From Mactra quadrangularis (Eukaryota; Mollusca; Bivalvia; Venerida; Mactridae): 64,000 nt of DNA. Positions 9,670 to 21,893 of this stretch are shown here, in pieces (positions within the stretch are counted from its first letter, which is position 1; each line of letters starts with the position of its first letter). The position numbers and the translations under genes were made by a program. The notes under the pieces were generated by a model. That model made no database searches and was not told where the DNA came from. It was given only the letters and a program-made list of their open reading frames with translations. The stretch covers positions 5,958,258 through 6,022,257 of the forward strand of contig CM046307.1 in assembly GCA_025267735.1 (NCBI GenBank), read 5' to 3'.

Positions 9670-9889
9670 TTTTCACACAAAAAATCTTACGATAAAATTC
9701 ATCGTAAGTCAAAAGCAAAAAAACTCTTAATAATACGGTCATATTTTGGCCAATCAATTTCAAATACTATTGAGTTATGTGGGTTCGTGAATGCATTTTG
9801 AATATCACATCATAGTTATTTTAACTATCCTACTGCAAATATATGAAATTGACTTACGATAACTTTCTTTGTAAGAATTTTTGTGAAAA
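9670..9889. mobile_element. 220-bp MITE whose terminal repeats each contain a palindrome
   Basis: The left arm (TTTTCACA, then CTTACGAT, a spacer, ATCGTAAGTC) and right arm (GACTTACGAT, a spacer, GTAAGAATTTTTGTGAAAA) are inverted copies of about 40 bp. Each arm is itself an imperfect CTTACGA/TCGTAAG palindrome. Single arms or related pairs recur at about 15432, 19090, 19408, 19598, 25346, 28948, 34581, 48588 and 52558. A short frame at 9477..9695 overlaps the edge and is not credible as a gene. Confidence 0.6.
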
Positions 9890-10577
9890 TGTGCACAGTT
9901 CAATTAAAGTATTTCTCTACTTCTTTTATTTTCTGTGATAGCCATCATTGCTGAACACTCGAAATACATCTTACAGAAAAAAAACCCGCTTTATAATTGA
10001 TATATTATATGACATCAATATACATAAACGTTGTATAAAATCTATCCATCTATCTCTCTCTCTCTTTCAAGCTATTAGACGGTAATTTTCTTTGTCACTT
10101 TGCCTTAACACGTTTACTGGTCCGATGTCTTAAATCAAGGTCCATAGTTATTAGAATACACTTCATTTTTGTCTTGTATACAAGGTATTTTTTTTCTCAC
10201 GACCCATCATTTATTAAAATATATATTCATATCTAAACCTATGTAAAACATATCTATAAGCAATTTTAACCAATAAAATGTGATTTATGCCCTTAGGAAG
10301 ACTTGAGAAACGAGTAGTTGGTCTACTTGAAAATCTGTGAAATTTACAATGTATTGTGTCACTTTATAACCTAAAGTTGTTCAACACAGAACTGAAGGGT
10401 CATTAAATTAATTGAAGAGCTTTAAAAGTACTCTGATATTAAATACCGTAATTCATTGTTTTATTTGTACGGAACGCTTTCAGACTAATGTAGGACATTG
10501 GAACATTTGTCTTTATATGTACACTGCATTTTATAAGGGTAACCATGTAAGGGCTACATGAGTCATTTTTGTTTAAT
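9890..10577. other. no gene; short TC microsatellite
   Basis: Contains a short TATC/TC run at about 10041-10066. Otherwise no frame or repeat recognised. Confidence 0.4.
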
Positions 10578-10951
10578 TTAAAGGTACTAGTTCACAGATT
10601 TAGTTTATTTTTCTATAATTTCAAAATACCATTCATTGTCTGTAATAGTGTAAAAAAATATTAATTCTTATTATTTTAAGACAAACTGATCAATATGTTG
10701 CAAGAAATATACAATAAAAGTCACAAAAATGCTCTAAAAGTGTCTATACCGTGACATACAGGCTAAACCGTGACATACGGTGTAGATATTTACTACATGA
10801 AACACCATCATTTGTAGTTGTATGTCAATTTGCACTAAATTTGACATTTTCAGAACACTTCTTTCCTGCTTCCAAAAATATTTCCATACAATTTTGATAG
10901 TTTTAGAAAAAGTTGATATTTAAGTTGAAATCTGTGAATGAATACCTTTAA
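10578..10951 (+). mobile_element. TTAA-flanked MITE, copy 1
   Basis: The 366-bp element 10582..10947 has imperfect inverted ends (AGGTACTAGTTCACAGATTT at the left, and AGGTATTCATTCACAGATTT when the right end is complemented), flanked by TTAA at 10578-10581 and 10948-10951. Copies 2 (12892) and 3 (55341, inverted) share the whole body. TTAA duplications are typical of piggyBac and some Kolobok elements, but the class is unproven because there is no transposase. This copy carries an extra internal repeat of CCGTGACATAC. Confidence 0.8.
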
Positions 10952-12199
10952 ACTGTTCGTCGAGGAGAAACGAAAGTTGAAATCAGTAAGAAAGTATAAA
11001 TTCAAGGAGTACTCACGTGCGGTGCGATTCTTTTTAGAAAACTAGTATAAATATAAAATCACAATTCATGCGGGTATAAGACCCAGACGTCCGTATTATC
11101 ACTGTGTAAGGCTTTTATCCCCATCCAATTAAATGAATTGAACTTAAATGGCACTAATTATGTCAAAACAGCGAAATCCATTTATTTTATTTTGTCTGGT
11201 TAAGGCGCTATGGTACGAAAATGGTCTCAAATATATTAATAATAAACCAAGACAAGTTTACATTGAAACAGCCACATTTATAAACGAAATATAAAACGAA
11301 TTAACAAGCTTATAATTACGTCGTCGGATTGTAATAGTCTTAAATGGGATGAATTTATCACTCGAAAAAAATGATGTAATTGAGTCAAAGTATTTAGTCA
11401 TACCCTATTTAAAGAATATTAATGTATTTTAACTCATGATTCTATTTTGAGGTTGGAGAGAGAGAGATCTTCAAACTACTGAGAAATTGTTTTTTTAAAT
11501 AGAAGTTGTGATAGTTAAAAGCGAGGGCGTCTTCTCATTCCACTATTAAAACAGAGTGCTTACTAAATATAAACCCAAAATATTGTAATTTGACCCTGTT
11601 TAAATAAATATGCGGTTTATATAGAAGTTTGATTATCAACTGAAAAAAATGGCTCATATTAAAATGCATTAATATATTAAATTACCACGAGTACATAAAT
11701 TCTTTCTGCAGTACGTTCTTTTCTTAAACAATTAAGGTTTCTGATTTGACACGCTATTTAAGATACAACGAAAACCGAGAAGACTACAACGGCTAATATT
11801 CATTTCTTAACAACAGTTGAAAGTTGTGTGAATAAAAAATATTCTTTCCTATTTACATAGATTCCAAACTATTTGGTCATACCCACATACCCACAGTTTC
11901 GCTCCTCACTTAACAAAAATGATAAAAAGCTTTTCTTTCTTCAACTATTAAATGATTCTTTATTTACATTAAACGTTTTTACAGAGTATAAACGTGTTTC
12001 TATGAAGGGGGATACACTTAAAAAACCTACAGACTAAAGTTGATGTTATAAAATTTGTATATTAACATAATGTAAATATGTACTTATTAGATATAAATTA
12101 CCTATATCAACTTAATAGTCGTATTTATTATTTTATCGGTGACTTGGGACGGCCTCATATCTATTTCAAATGGGTTAAATATAAAAAAATCAAATCTTT
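10952..12199. other. no gene seen
   Basis: AT-rich, stop-filled sequence between a MITE and a tandem array. Nothing recognised. Confidence 0.4.
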
Positions 12200-12224
12200 G
12201 GGGTGGGGGGGGGGGCACTGTACG

Positions 12225-12492
12225 TTAACTTACGATCATATAGAATAGATCTTACGATCCTGGAGAGTAGAATTTACAATATTTTATAATAGAACTTAGG
12301 ATCTTATAACGTACAACTTACGATCTTAAAGAATAGGTCTTACGATATTACTGAGTACTATGTACGATCTATCATATAGAATAGATCGTGTGTAATCTTA
12401 TAGAGCACAACTTACGATCTTATAAAGTAGAACTTACGATCTGATAGAATACAACTTACGATTGTGTAAAGTACAACTTACGACCTTGCGCT
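12225..12492. repeat. degenerate approximately 25-bp tandem array with CTTACGAT core
   Basis: Around ten units of the form ACTTACGATCTTATAGAGTA follow one another with substitutions and indels. The core octamer CTTACGAT also occurs in the palindromic arms of the MITE at 9670. A G-run (12200-12215) lies just before it. Confidence 0.75.
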
Positions 12493-12887
12493 AGAAAACT
12501 ATTGTACGACTGAAAAACGAAATACAACTATGTCTAGCCTTAGTCTCTACATATTTCCTTTTATCAAAACTATTCAGAGATTTTGGCAGATTTTTTTACA
12601 TATTTGGTTATTTTAATTTTGACATACGACTTAAATACACGATAGCTCATTAATCATCAAACCAACCGAAGGCTATACCAACAACCTCTCTAAAAGTTTA
12701 TAATCATTTTATTTCGTTATGTAGATTGACGATCATCGACGAGTTGAGTATGTTAATTCTTGTTTATATATACCGTTTGATTTTATGAACTTTACAGACA
12801 GCTTCCTTAAGAACAGACAATTAATAAGTTGTATATAATTATTTATATTACGATCGGACATTCACCCTTTTCTTTCTGGTCCTTCAC

Positions 12888-13238
12888 TTAAAGGTACTAG
12901 TTCAAAGATTTGGTTTATTTTTCTATAATTTCAAAATAGCATTCTGTGGATGTAATTGTGTCAAAATTAATTCTTAATATTTTAAGACAAACTGACCTAT
13001 ATGTTGCAAAAGATATACAATAAATATCACAAAAATGCACTATAATTGTCTATACCGTGACATACGGGGTAGATATCTACTACATGAAACACTATTGTTT
13101 GTAGTTGTATATCAATTTGCACTAAAATTGTCATTATCAGGACACTTCTTTCCAGGTTCCAAAAATACTTCCATACATTTTTGATAGTTTGAGAAAAAGT
13201 TGATATTTAAGTTGAAAACTGTGAATGAGTACCTTTAA
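12888..13238 (+). mobile_element. TTAA-flanked MITE, copy 2
   Basis: The 343-bp element 12892..13234 is in the same orientation as copy 1 and alignable throughout (CCGTGACATAC, CTACATGAAACAC, TTGATATTTAAGTTGAAA blocks). The flanks read C-TTAA and TTAA-G, which fixes the duplication as exactly four bases in this copy. Confidence 0.8.
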
Positions 13239-16200
13239 GATAGTTCGGCAGAGTACAGAAAATTCACTTACGTTTTGTTTTCACTCGTCGCTGGCACGTA
13301 TCGTATCAACAGTGTCCTAATCATTCCAAATTTTGTTTTTGAGGACTTTTCAAGTGCATACTTAATTTGTACAATATTTGTATTACAAAACCGTACGTAA
13401 TTTTACAATTAACAATGCATATGTTTGTAGCTTTCTAAATTCCAGTACAAATAGGTCAACATATGTTTTATATAAATTAATATAATGCGAATTTAAACAC
13501 GACACTAGATTTTTAATATAATGCATTTTAAACAAGGCCAGATTAGACTTACATCTTTGTTTTTAAACACCAACAGTTTCTTCTCATATTTATTCGCAAA
13601 ACCTTCGAACAAAAAAAGTTTTAAACATTATCAGGCAACGAAATCGAGTTCAGTGAACTGGGGGTAATTTAAAAAAGTTCATAAAATGTTGGATGATCAA
13701 GCTTAATATAATTTAATAAAATGATTATGCATAACATCGTTGATGTAACCAGTTTTAATAGGGTTTGTTTAACAAAATGAACATCATCTCGTAACTAGTC
13801 GCACAAATAATAGTTAGACATCACATTGACGTTCTAGTAATCGTGTCGAAGTATTGAAATAGTTTCAAACATTATGTTAACAAAAATTTAAGTTTTAACG
13901 ATAAAATGTCACATTCTTTCTGCCTCATTATGTATTCATAATGATAGAATACTTTGACGACACCGATAAGTGCAAGGTATACACATAAATACAAACATGT
14001 CCAAACATTGCACTAAACGCTACATTAATTAATTACTGATGTGACTAGGCAAGGACGCTCGATAACTTTTGTACAATTAATGTTTATACACTTTACTAAC
14101 GATCTGGTGAGTTCGAATCGCTTTAGAAAAATATAAAATTTTGAAAAACCAATCTTAGGTTTACGTCACACGCCACTAATTCTTGGCGAAGTCTGTTTCG
14201 ACAATCGTGTGGTAATGCGGTAAATATGATTTAACAGAAATTCGCACTTTAACATCTGAATGTTTGAAACGAAAATTAACAAGAACTTGAAAAAATGAAG
14301 TTTACATTATTCGTGGACCCTATATACATGTTTTTATAGGATCATTGGGTATTTTCATGAAAAATGATCCTTCTTTTTTCATAAAAAGAAGAGTTCTTCT
14401 CATAGCATTAAAATGCTATTTAAAGCTACTGTGGAAATTAGCATCGTTTTGAGTCGGTCGTTTATGAAATTTGCTCAGGATAAAAGATCCCCCAATTGTT
14501 TACATCTTTGATTGACCTATTAGCTAGATTGTTCATAAGATGGCAATTTATTGCATAATCCATGAAACATATTGAAAGTAACTTTAAAGGCTAATGTATG
14601 CAAAATATCTTAGTAGTATAAATGTTCAAACCCACAGTTTTGCAAAAAATGCACAAATTGCAATAACAAAACAACCTGCCTGAGCAAAGCAATTTAACAT
14701 AAACGATTTCAAATTTGAAGTCAATTTTTCTGTTGGTCATATTTTGTTGTCCGAAACGCATATTTAACTTCATCGTGGCCTAGAAATTCAACATATTTTT
14801 CCTAATTAAAATTCTATTTTCAACAAATTGTAACATTACACTGGCCATAAAATAAACACCTGTATTGATGCAAAAATTGATAAAAAAAGTATTTTAATAC
14901 GTACTGACAATATTCAGCCAGGGTGAAGAATCTTGAAACATTCAACCTTTTAAGAAAACTATTTTTATTGACTTCATACATATACTATGCTTGATAAATC
15001 ACCAAACTGCATTTCTCAAACATTAGTAGTCTATCGCTCTTCAAAATAAAATTAAAAATATTTACGCACTTTTTGTGTATAAGTTATGCACTGAATATTA
15101 AATAAATAATACACCTTCTTTTAAGAAGGAATTCTTTTAAGCCATATTGAATACGTATATTTTTGTCTCTCAGAAATATGCCGGGAATTATAATAGTGCC
15201 CTTTGTTAAGGTTCGTTTTTTTAAATATTTATTTTTTTGTAAGACGCTCTCATCAATCAAGCAGCATATAGATCTAGAGCTTGCAACAGCTGTTTTGTAT
15301 CAAATAATTTTCCACTCAATATTGTGCAACAACCACTTGCCTCACTGTTCTAATGTCATCTTGTATTTTAGATTTATCACTCAAGTGTCAATGATCGTAC
15401 CTATTTAGTTACGAGTATATATATTCATGCATACATATACACTTACGACGAAATTTGGTCGTACGATTATACAGGGCTATATAGAGTTATCTCCCCTTTA
15501 CTAGGTAATTTGATGCTAGGGCATTTGACAAGGTTCTTGATCGGTCAGTGGCTACCTCAACATCAACAACACATTATATATCTTTATCATTTATACTTTT
15601 TCTTGCTACAACTCGCAACATAAATACAGAATCGAACAAACAGTAATAGGATAGAACTATATGAATTATGTAAAGTAGACCAAAACGAACATAACCATTT
15701 ATGATAAAAACAGTACAGTTCAGTCCAGTTTCATGCAAAAGACTGAACAAAAATAACAAGCATAGAACAGTGTTTTGCAATAATTTGTAAGTACCGAATA
15801 GAACCGATAAAACCGTTCTATATGGACATCACGAAACAGTTTTTGGCATATACGTTTAATAAAATTGAATACAACGGAACAGTTTTATGCAAAAGAATAT
15901 TAAGAACAGAAAATAATAGGAATAAAACAGAACTGAACAGAACCATTTAACAAATGATTAACACCGTGTCATGTTGACCAAAAATTGGATACGTTTTGTT
16001 TATATTTCACATTTCACATGACCTGTCATTAATCATCATAGCCAGGTAAGGTAGTGTTTATATTACAATAATTATTTATAATGAGAATGAATAATAAATT
16101 AATGCAAATATCACACACACCGGATTTTTTGTTTTAACATTTGGACAGTTTTCATGAATAATTAATTCATTAATAAACCTATAAATAGTTTATGCACATA

Positions 16201-16400
16201 TAAATAGTGTTGGAGGTCAAATTTACACGAAATACATCAAGGATAATAGAAACGAAAACTCTCACGAAAACAAAAAATGCTTATTATGTAATAAGTTAGC
16301 ACTGAACGGTCATCAAATATTCAAAACAATTTTAAAGATATTATAACTAGGATAAAAAGTGCGGTTTTTTTAAATCTGTCGTACGCCTTATAGTCATATT
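13239..16400. other. long gene-free stretch
   Basis: About 3.2 kb without a credible frame. It includes a CTTACGA/GGTCGTACG palindrome at about 15432-15462 and an AGTTATCTCCCCTTT motif near 15486. The short frames at 14.6-15.8 kb have no coding character. Confidence 0.4.
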
Positions 16401-16484
16401 AATTCAAGGGTTGCCCGCAAAACTGTCGTGACTCGCTCTTAGTCGCAATGCATTTACTACAGCCTTGCGGTCAATCCTCGAATT
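16401..16484. repeat. 84-bp foldback element, copy C
   Basis: The arms AATTCAAGGGTTGCCCGCAA and TTGCGGTCAATCCTCGAATT pair imperfectly. The internal sequence GACTCGCTCTTAGTCGCAAT closely matches copy B at 19479. Confidence 0.7.
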
Positions 16485-19074
16485 GCGATGAAAACACTAT
16501 TAAAACAATGATACCAAATGGGGATAATTACTCGCCTTCATTAAGAAGATTCATTACTAATTTCGCGACAAAATGTTGTTTTACAAATTTATTCTATGCT
16601 AAATAATGAACGTATTGTAATTAATGAATATTATTATATGCTTTCCAGTGGAATACCGACATTTATCGGTGAAATAAAAATCGATTTTCCATTGGTTTGA
16701 AACGATAAAATAAATTTGTTATTTTCACTGTTTTGGATGCCCCGTTCTGGAGGCATATCGGACTTAAACATTTAATATCACCAGTTTGAAGCATATAGTT
16801 AACAGAAAAATTGTTTATTTTGGTGTAAGATCTATTTATTTCACTCGTTAGGTAACGATAATATATGTTTACTCGTGGCAACGCCACTCGTCAAAATATT
16901 GCATCCTTAGCTCACTCGTGAAAAGAAATCGATCTTACACCCTAATAAACGAATATCCTCTATATATTAAGTTTTAAAAAAAAAACAATTCATGCATTAT
17001 GAGAATTTATATATCAAAATTCCATATTTTGATTTTATAGATATACATGGCTTAAAATACCTCACGTCAGGACTAGGTAATTTCAAAAGAATGCAAAACA
17101 CGCATGACCTATTAAATGAGCTATATTTGTGGCGTCCAAGTATTGTATAATAATGTATGCGCGTAATAAACTCTGTCTAATCTATTTCCAAAATGACAAA
17201 TGATCTGAGACTGGTCGGATTTAAATGGATAAATTTATGTAGAAAGATTTCCTAGCCTGATTGCCCTATTACCTTTGAAGGGGGATATATTGAGTGGAGA
17301 TTTAGTCTTTAATCTATGTGTACATACGTTTTCTTTAAAGTTAAGTAGAGATTGATTAAAACATAGTCTAGCATGGGTTAAACATCATATACCTGTCATA
17401 ATGTTATCAAAACAAAGTATATAACATATTCTTGTCTTTAACTTTTAATCCACAAAAACAGATGAAACTTTTTTCGCTGATGTAATCGAATTTTTTGGTC
17501 GGAAATTTTGGAATATTTGACCGATTAATTTGTAGCACTTAAAAACATCAGGTCAAAGCAATTCGATCTTGCGATCGCGGTTTGCTTATAAATAAGTTAT
17601 AAGTCAGCGACTAGAAACTTTAGTATTTGCATGAAAGAATGCCTGCAGTTCTCTGGGTGATGAAGATAATTAATTCTTGCTAGATTTTCTGTATTATTTA
17701 TTAATGCCGAACAAAGTATTAAATAAGATTAGTTTAACTAGACAGTATTGAGTTCGGCTGTGTGAGATGTCGGGTATGTTCAGCGCTTTGATTCAAAAGA
17801 AGGCAAGAACATATATGTAAAAACAATGTACCACATGCCTTTCTTTATGAAGTAGGTTTGTTGAGTTTATACGAAGACAAGACAAAATGATTCTTGTTGA
17901 GCTCATAGACAAAAAATAATTCCAATTTGTAGTCTTGATTCAGTTTTTGTAAAGAGCATTTAGCTAGCATCATCGCCGGCCGGCAAGGGTCCTAGTTAAT
18001 ACGAGTTTTCCGCGGAACCGTGCTTGCGTCTTTGGTTTGATATTGATAGCATATTAACAAGTATCTCAAAGTTCTTTATTCGTTAAAATCAAACTGAAAG
18101 AAAGACAACTGCTTGAAGCTGCTCTTCTGTATAAGTTTAATAAGGTATTTAATTTGGCCTACAACACCAAACTATGAAAAGAGACTCATATATAGATTAC
18201 CAAATTACCTACGTATTACTGTCCATGCGAACTATTAAATCTTCAATCAAAGATCAATGGCTTTATCGACTCTACGTTGGTTGCACTCTCAATTGAAAAT
18301 TAAGGGCGGAAAATGATATTTTGATAGCCGATACATTGGAACAAGCGTGAATCAACACATTCCTCAGCAAACAGACTATAAACCATTTTGATTTATTTAA
18401 AGGCGTTTTTAATAAGACATTTGTATTTTATATGAACTATTTCAAAGTCAAAATGACAACAGAGTTTGGTCAATTACTTACACTTGCCTGAGGAAACGAT
18501 AGTTCGCGAGCTTTGTAGCATCCGAAATCAATTAACCAAGAAATGACGATGCGAATTTTCAGCTTTAATGTGACGATTTATAGTGATTTGAAGGCAATTT
18601 AAATTTTCAAAGATCATGAGAGTAGAACGACGTGTCTTATGGATGCGACTTCTTCGCGGATTTATTATCTGCCGTTTAAATTTTCATACTTGTGGTAAAA
18701 AAAGTGAAAGTCATCTCGCTACTGTAAAATCTCATAAATTTGTATTGATTTAATTTTCGCGGATTAGTTTCAAGTTTTTTATTAACACCTTAATGGACAG
18801 AGGGTTGAATTAAAGTAAAGACTTTGAGAAAGGTGTAATCTTAATAGATACGACAGTTAGTTGCGTCGTAGATAAAATATATATGAAAATGTTAAAATTC
18901 TGATTTTAAGGGGTACAAACATGTGCGTTCAGTAAACTCACGTAATTTTGATTTTGAGATTATCACGGAAGATTAGAGCGATTTGTTCGGTTGAGATTAG
19001 CGTTTTATGATCATTAAGATGTTCGTAAATCCATTTGGTGTTTAATGGACAGTAGATAATTATTTTGTACAATA
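16485..19074. other. gene-free stretch
   Basis: AT-rich, with no frame, RNA gene or repeat that I can support. Only short chance frames (for example 16663..16887) occur. Confidence 0.4.
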
Positions 19075-19445
19075 TATCGTACGATTCAAACTGTCGTAAG
19101 TCATAAAGCAGAAATAGTTTATAATATCTTTATTATTTATTCCTGTCGTTGCCAAATAAGCGAAATATACAAAATTGTGACTCTTCCCTTCCAAATTACC
19201 ATACCTTGCAATGAAACAACTAGCATGCAATAATACTAATATGTGAATTCATTTGTGTATAAGTGATATATAAATAAAACAAGGAATAAGCCACAAGTTT
19301 TGTAAGTGAAAATACACAAGGCTGTATACATGAGTTTTTAATCACCTTTTACTTTTTGTATGCATATGAACATCGTACATCCTCCGACAAATTCATTGAA
19401 TAGACTTACAATTATTTTTCTCGTAAGATTACCAAAGTTTGTAAT
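19075..19445. mobile_element. possible MITE with CTTACGA/TCGTAAG arms
   Basis: A CGTACGATTCAAACTGTCGTAAGTC arm at about 19090-19114 (shown here as two blocks, CGTACGATT and TGTCGTAAGTC) faces an inverted GACTTACAATT...TCGTAAGATT arm at 19408-19434. The layout matches the 9670 MITE, but the pairing of these two arms into one element is an inference. Confidence 0.35.
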
Positions 19446-19478
19446 ATTTGTCATTATTTAAAACAAGTGTTTTTGAAC

Positions 19479-19571
19479 ATATCGAGGGTTGTCCATAACT
19501 TCCATAAGACTGTAGGAACTCGCTCTTAAGCGCAATGCACTTACTGCAGTCTTGCGGGCAACCCTCGATAT
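19479..19571. repeat. 93-bp foldback element, copy B
   Basis: The ends ATATCGAGGGTTG and CAACCCTCGATAT are perfect complements. Further in, GACTGTAGGAACTCGCTCTT and GCAATGCACTTACTGCAGTC share the layout of the 16401 copy. The whole element would fold into one stem. Confidence 0.75.
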
Positions 19572-19640
19572 AATCTTCTACGATAAATTAATGAAATGGA
19601 CTTACGATTATTTTTATCGTAAGATTGTTTGTGTCATTCG
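19572..19640 (+). repeat. isolated CTTACGA/TCGTAAG palindromic arm
   Basis: GACTTACGATTATTTTTATCGTAAG is an imperfect palindrome (written as GACTTACGAT, spacer, ATCGTAAG). With its left flank (AAATT-ATGAA), it repeats the arm at 19395-19434 in the same orientation, so the 93-bp foldback lies between two related arms. Confidence 0.5.
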
Positions 19641-20994
19641 AACGGGCTCTATAGAGACAATGAGTTATAATTTATGTGGGGGTGTTACATTGTACATACC
19701 AGAAATACTTTCACTATCAAATCATTAAACTAATTCAATTAAAAACAAGATTTCCTTTTTATTCAGCTACTTAGGTTCACTGTAAACAATATGAGTAACG
19801 TACGTTACTATGCATACATTATAAGCAGATATATACGAGGACTTGAGGACGACTGGAATGTAATACAAATCTAGATCAATATTGACTTTATGTTTCTAGC
19901 TAATTTTTGACATAGTACTTACGCCAAAATTAAAGAAGATGGGCGGGGGTGTATGTTTTTAAACGTACGAGCTGTGTTCAGAAATTAAACAAATCTCAAA
20001 GCGCCCAAGTTTGTTGAGTTGCCTTTAGACAGCTGTTTTGTATAATAGACCGACGATTAAATTTAATTGCGAAACATTCATAGCGTGCCAGATGAATATT
20101 ATACGCGATAAAATCAACATTATAATTCAGGCTACAATTTTAATTGCTTCAAATGTAAATAGACTTTAATAAAGCGCCTTGCATATTTTCTTTAAACAAG
20201 TCACAGTTTTAACCAGTGCACCGGTTTTTGTACACCTACGGTTTGATAAGCAATGTATATAAAACGCGATTCATTTCAATGCAGATTATTTTGTTTAAAA
20301 AGTTACATTGAATGTAGTTTGATACATTTATAGCGTACCTAGTTGGACAGTTTAAAACACATGTACCGCGAATTCCAACACATTGTCCTCGTAAAGAATA
20401 AAACAAAATGAACAATTCAGTGTCAAGGGAATACAATTTTGTCACATGATTCGTATTGTCCTTGTTTAAATCAACGATGCTCAAACGCTCAATACAATCT
20501 ATTCAAAATGTTAATACAGGTTAATACATTCAATTTGTAATAAGAGTATGAACTTGAAAAATAAAGAATGCTGAAAAATGATCGCTTCACAATTTTTAAT
20601 AGTTTTACATTGATAACTGAATACCACCTTAGAGGGGGGGGGGGGCAAAAAAGAGTCATTTGTGGTAAAAAAAAAATGCAAATTTTACAAACGAAATATT
20701 TTGGATTGATTACACGTTCATGTAACATCTGACATGTGTTTTATTGCATTTTGCGTATCGATTTTCATTTAAAATTACACTCAAGAGACATCGCTGACTG
20801 CATTCAAAATGAATTATATATATACATGTACTCGTACTTTGAAACTGCATTAATATGCTATTGAACAGAACAGAACTGGATTGAAGAAACATGTTCATAG
20901 TACATATATAGTTATTTCACACATACAGTGTATATTATACGACACAGCATGTATCAATGTTTTTGGTAAATGATAGTGTTTTCAAGCCCTTTTT
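19641..20994. other. no gene; a 12-base G run
   Basis: Contains a run of twelve G at 20634-20645. Short frames between 20236 and 20898 are AT-rich chance frames. Confidence 0.4.
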
Positions 20995-21242
20995 TGACAT
21001 TTGTTCAGCCACCTTGTAGCCGCCAGTCAACTTTCGACATGCCTAGCTCTCTGGACTAACCAGTCATAACTGGTTCTAGAACAAATGCCCTCTTAGGTGA
21101 CTAACAACTTTTTTGTCTTCATACGGAGGTAAAAAGGAGAATAGACGTAGAAAATACTTCATAACTAAACCACATATGTATGTCCCAACCGGGAATCGAA
21201 CCCATGATCCATAAATTTGTAGTCAGATGCAGACGGGTTAGA
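20995..21242 (-). mobile_element. old diverged SINE (family 1)
   Basis: On the minus strand it has a B-box-like GGGTTCGATTCCCGGTTGGG near 21185-21206, a central part resembling the younger copies (TTCATAACTAAACCACATATG against the complement), and a CCGCCAGTCAAC block near the tail. It is heavily mutated. Confidence 0.5.
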
Positions 21243-21474
21243 CTAAAATAGTTTGTTCATTTAAAATAACGGGCATTGAACCTGTACAAGGAATGAAAAA
21301 GAAATAATAAAATCAAATATTCTCAGTGTTATTCCCATGACTACTGAAGTCATGAAAAGCAACACAAGCAAAAACGGATTAGAACAGTGAAAAACTAAAC
21401 TATCTTACTTATCATGATCGGGAAAGTTCTTATAACTTAGATTATCACTCTTCAGTTATCTTCCTAGCCCCCCA

Positions 21475-21597
21475 GTGCAGAACAATAAAGATAATGTTTC
21501 TATCTAAAGAAATAACTTAAATGGTTTTGGAACCAACGCGGACCCGATTATTATGATTACCATTCAAACGTCGTAACCGCTAAGCCACGCTCGCTTT
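21475..21597 (-). mobile_element. possible SINE head derived from a different tRNA
   Basis: The minus strand reads GTGGCTTAGCGGTTA (A-box-like) at about 21577-21591 and TTGGTTCCAAAACC (B-box-like) near 21521-21534. The spacing suits a tRNA-derived promoter, but the segment between is not a foldable tRNA to my eye and the 3' end is unclear. Confidence 0.35.
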
Positions 21598-21732
21598 CAG
21601 AGAAGCTGATAGCATTCTGACATGAAATGTGACGCTAAAAAACAAAAGACCATTTCATTCCAAAAAGAATTAATATATTTTTTTTTACAAACAAACGTGA
21701 ATGTATTACACTAAATAATGAAGATAGTAACG

Positions 21733-21893
21733 AAGACATTGGTGAAAATGATGATGATGTTGATGATGATAATAATGTTGTAGGTGACGATGATGACGAT
21801 AATGATGATACTATCGATGTTGGTGAAGATGTTAACCATAATGATGATGATGATGACAATAGTGGTGATGGTGGTGTTGTTGTTGACAATAAT
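21733..21893. repeat. GAT trinucleotide microsatellite
   Basis: About 160 bp of GAT/GAC/GGT triplets. The apparent frames on both strands are artefacts of the repeat. Confidence 0.85.

Noticed and set aside
20634..20645. G-runs at 12200, 20634 and 39841 as G-quadruplex regulators
   Set aside because: Each is a single run (or one interrupted run) without four spaced G tracts, far from any supported gene.
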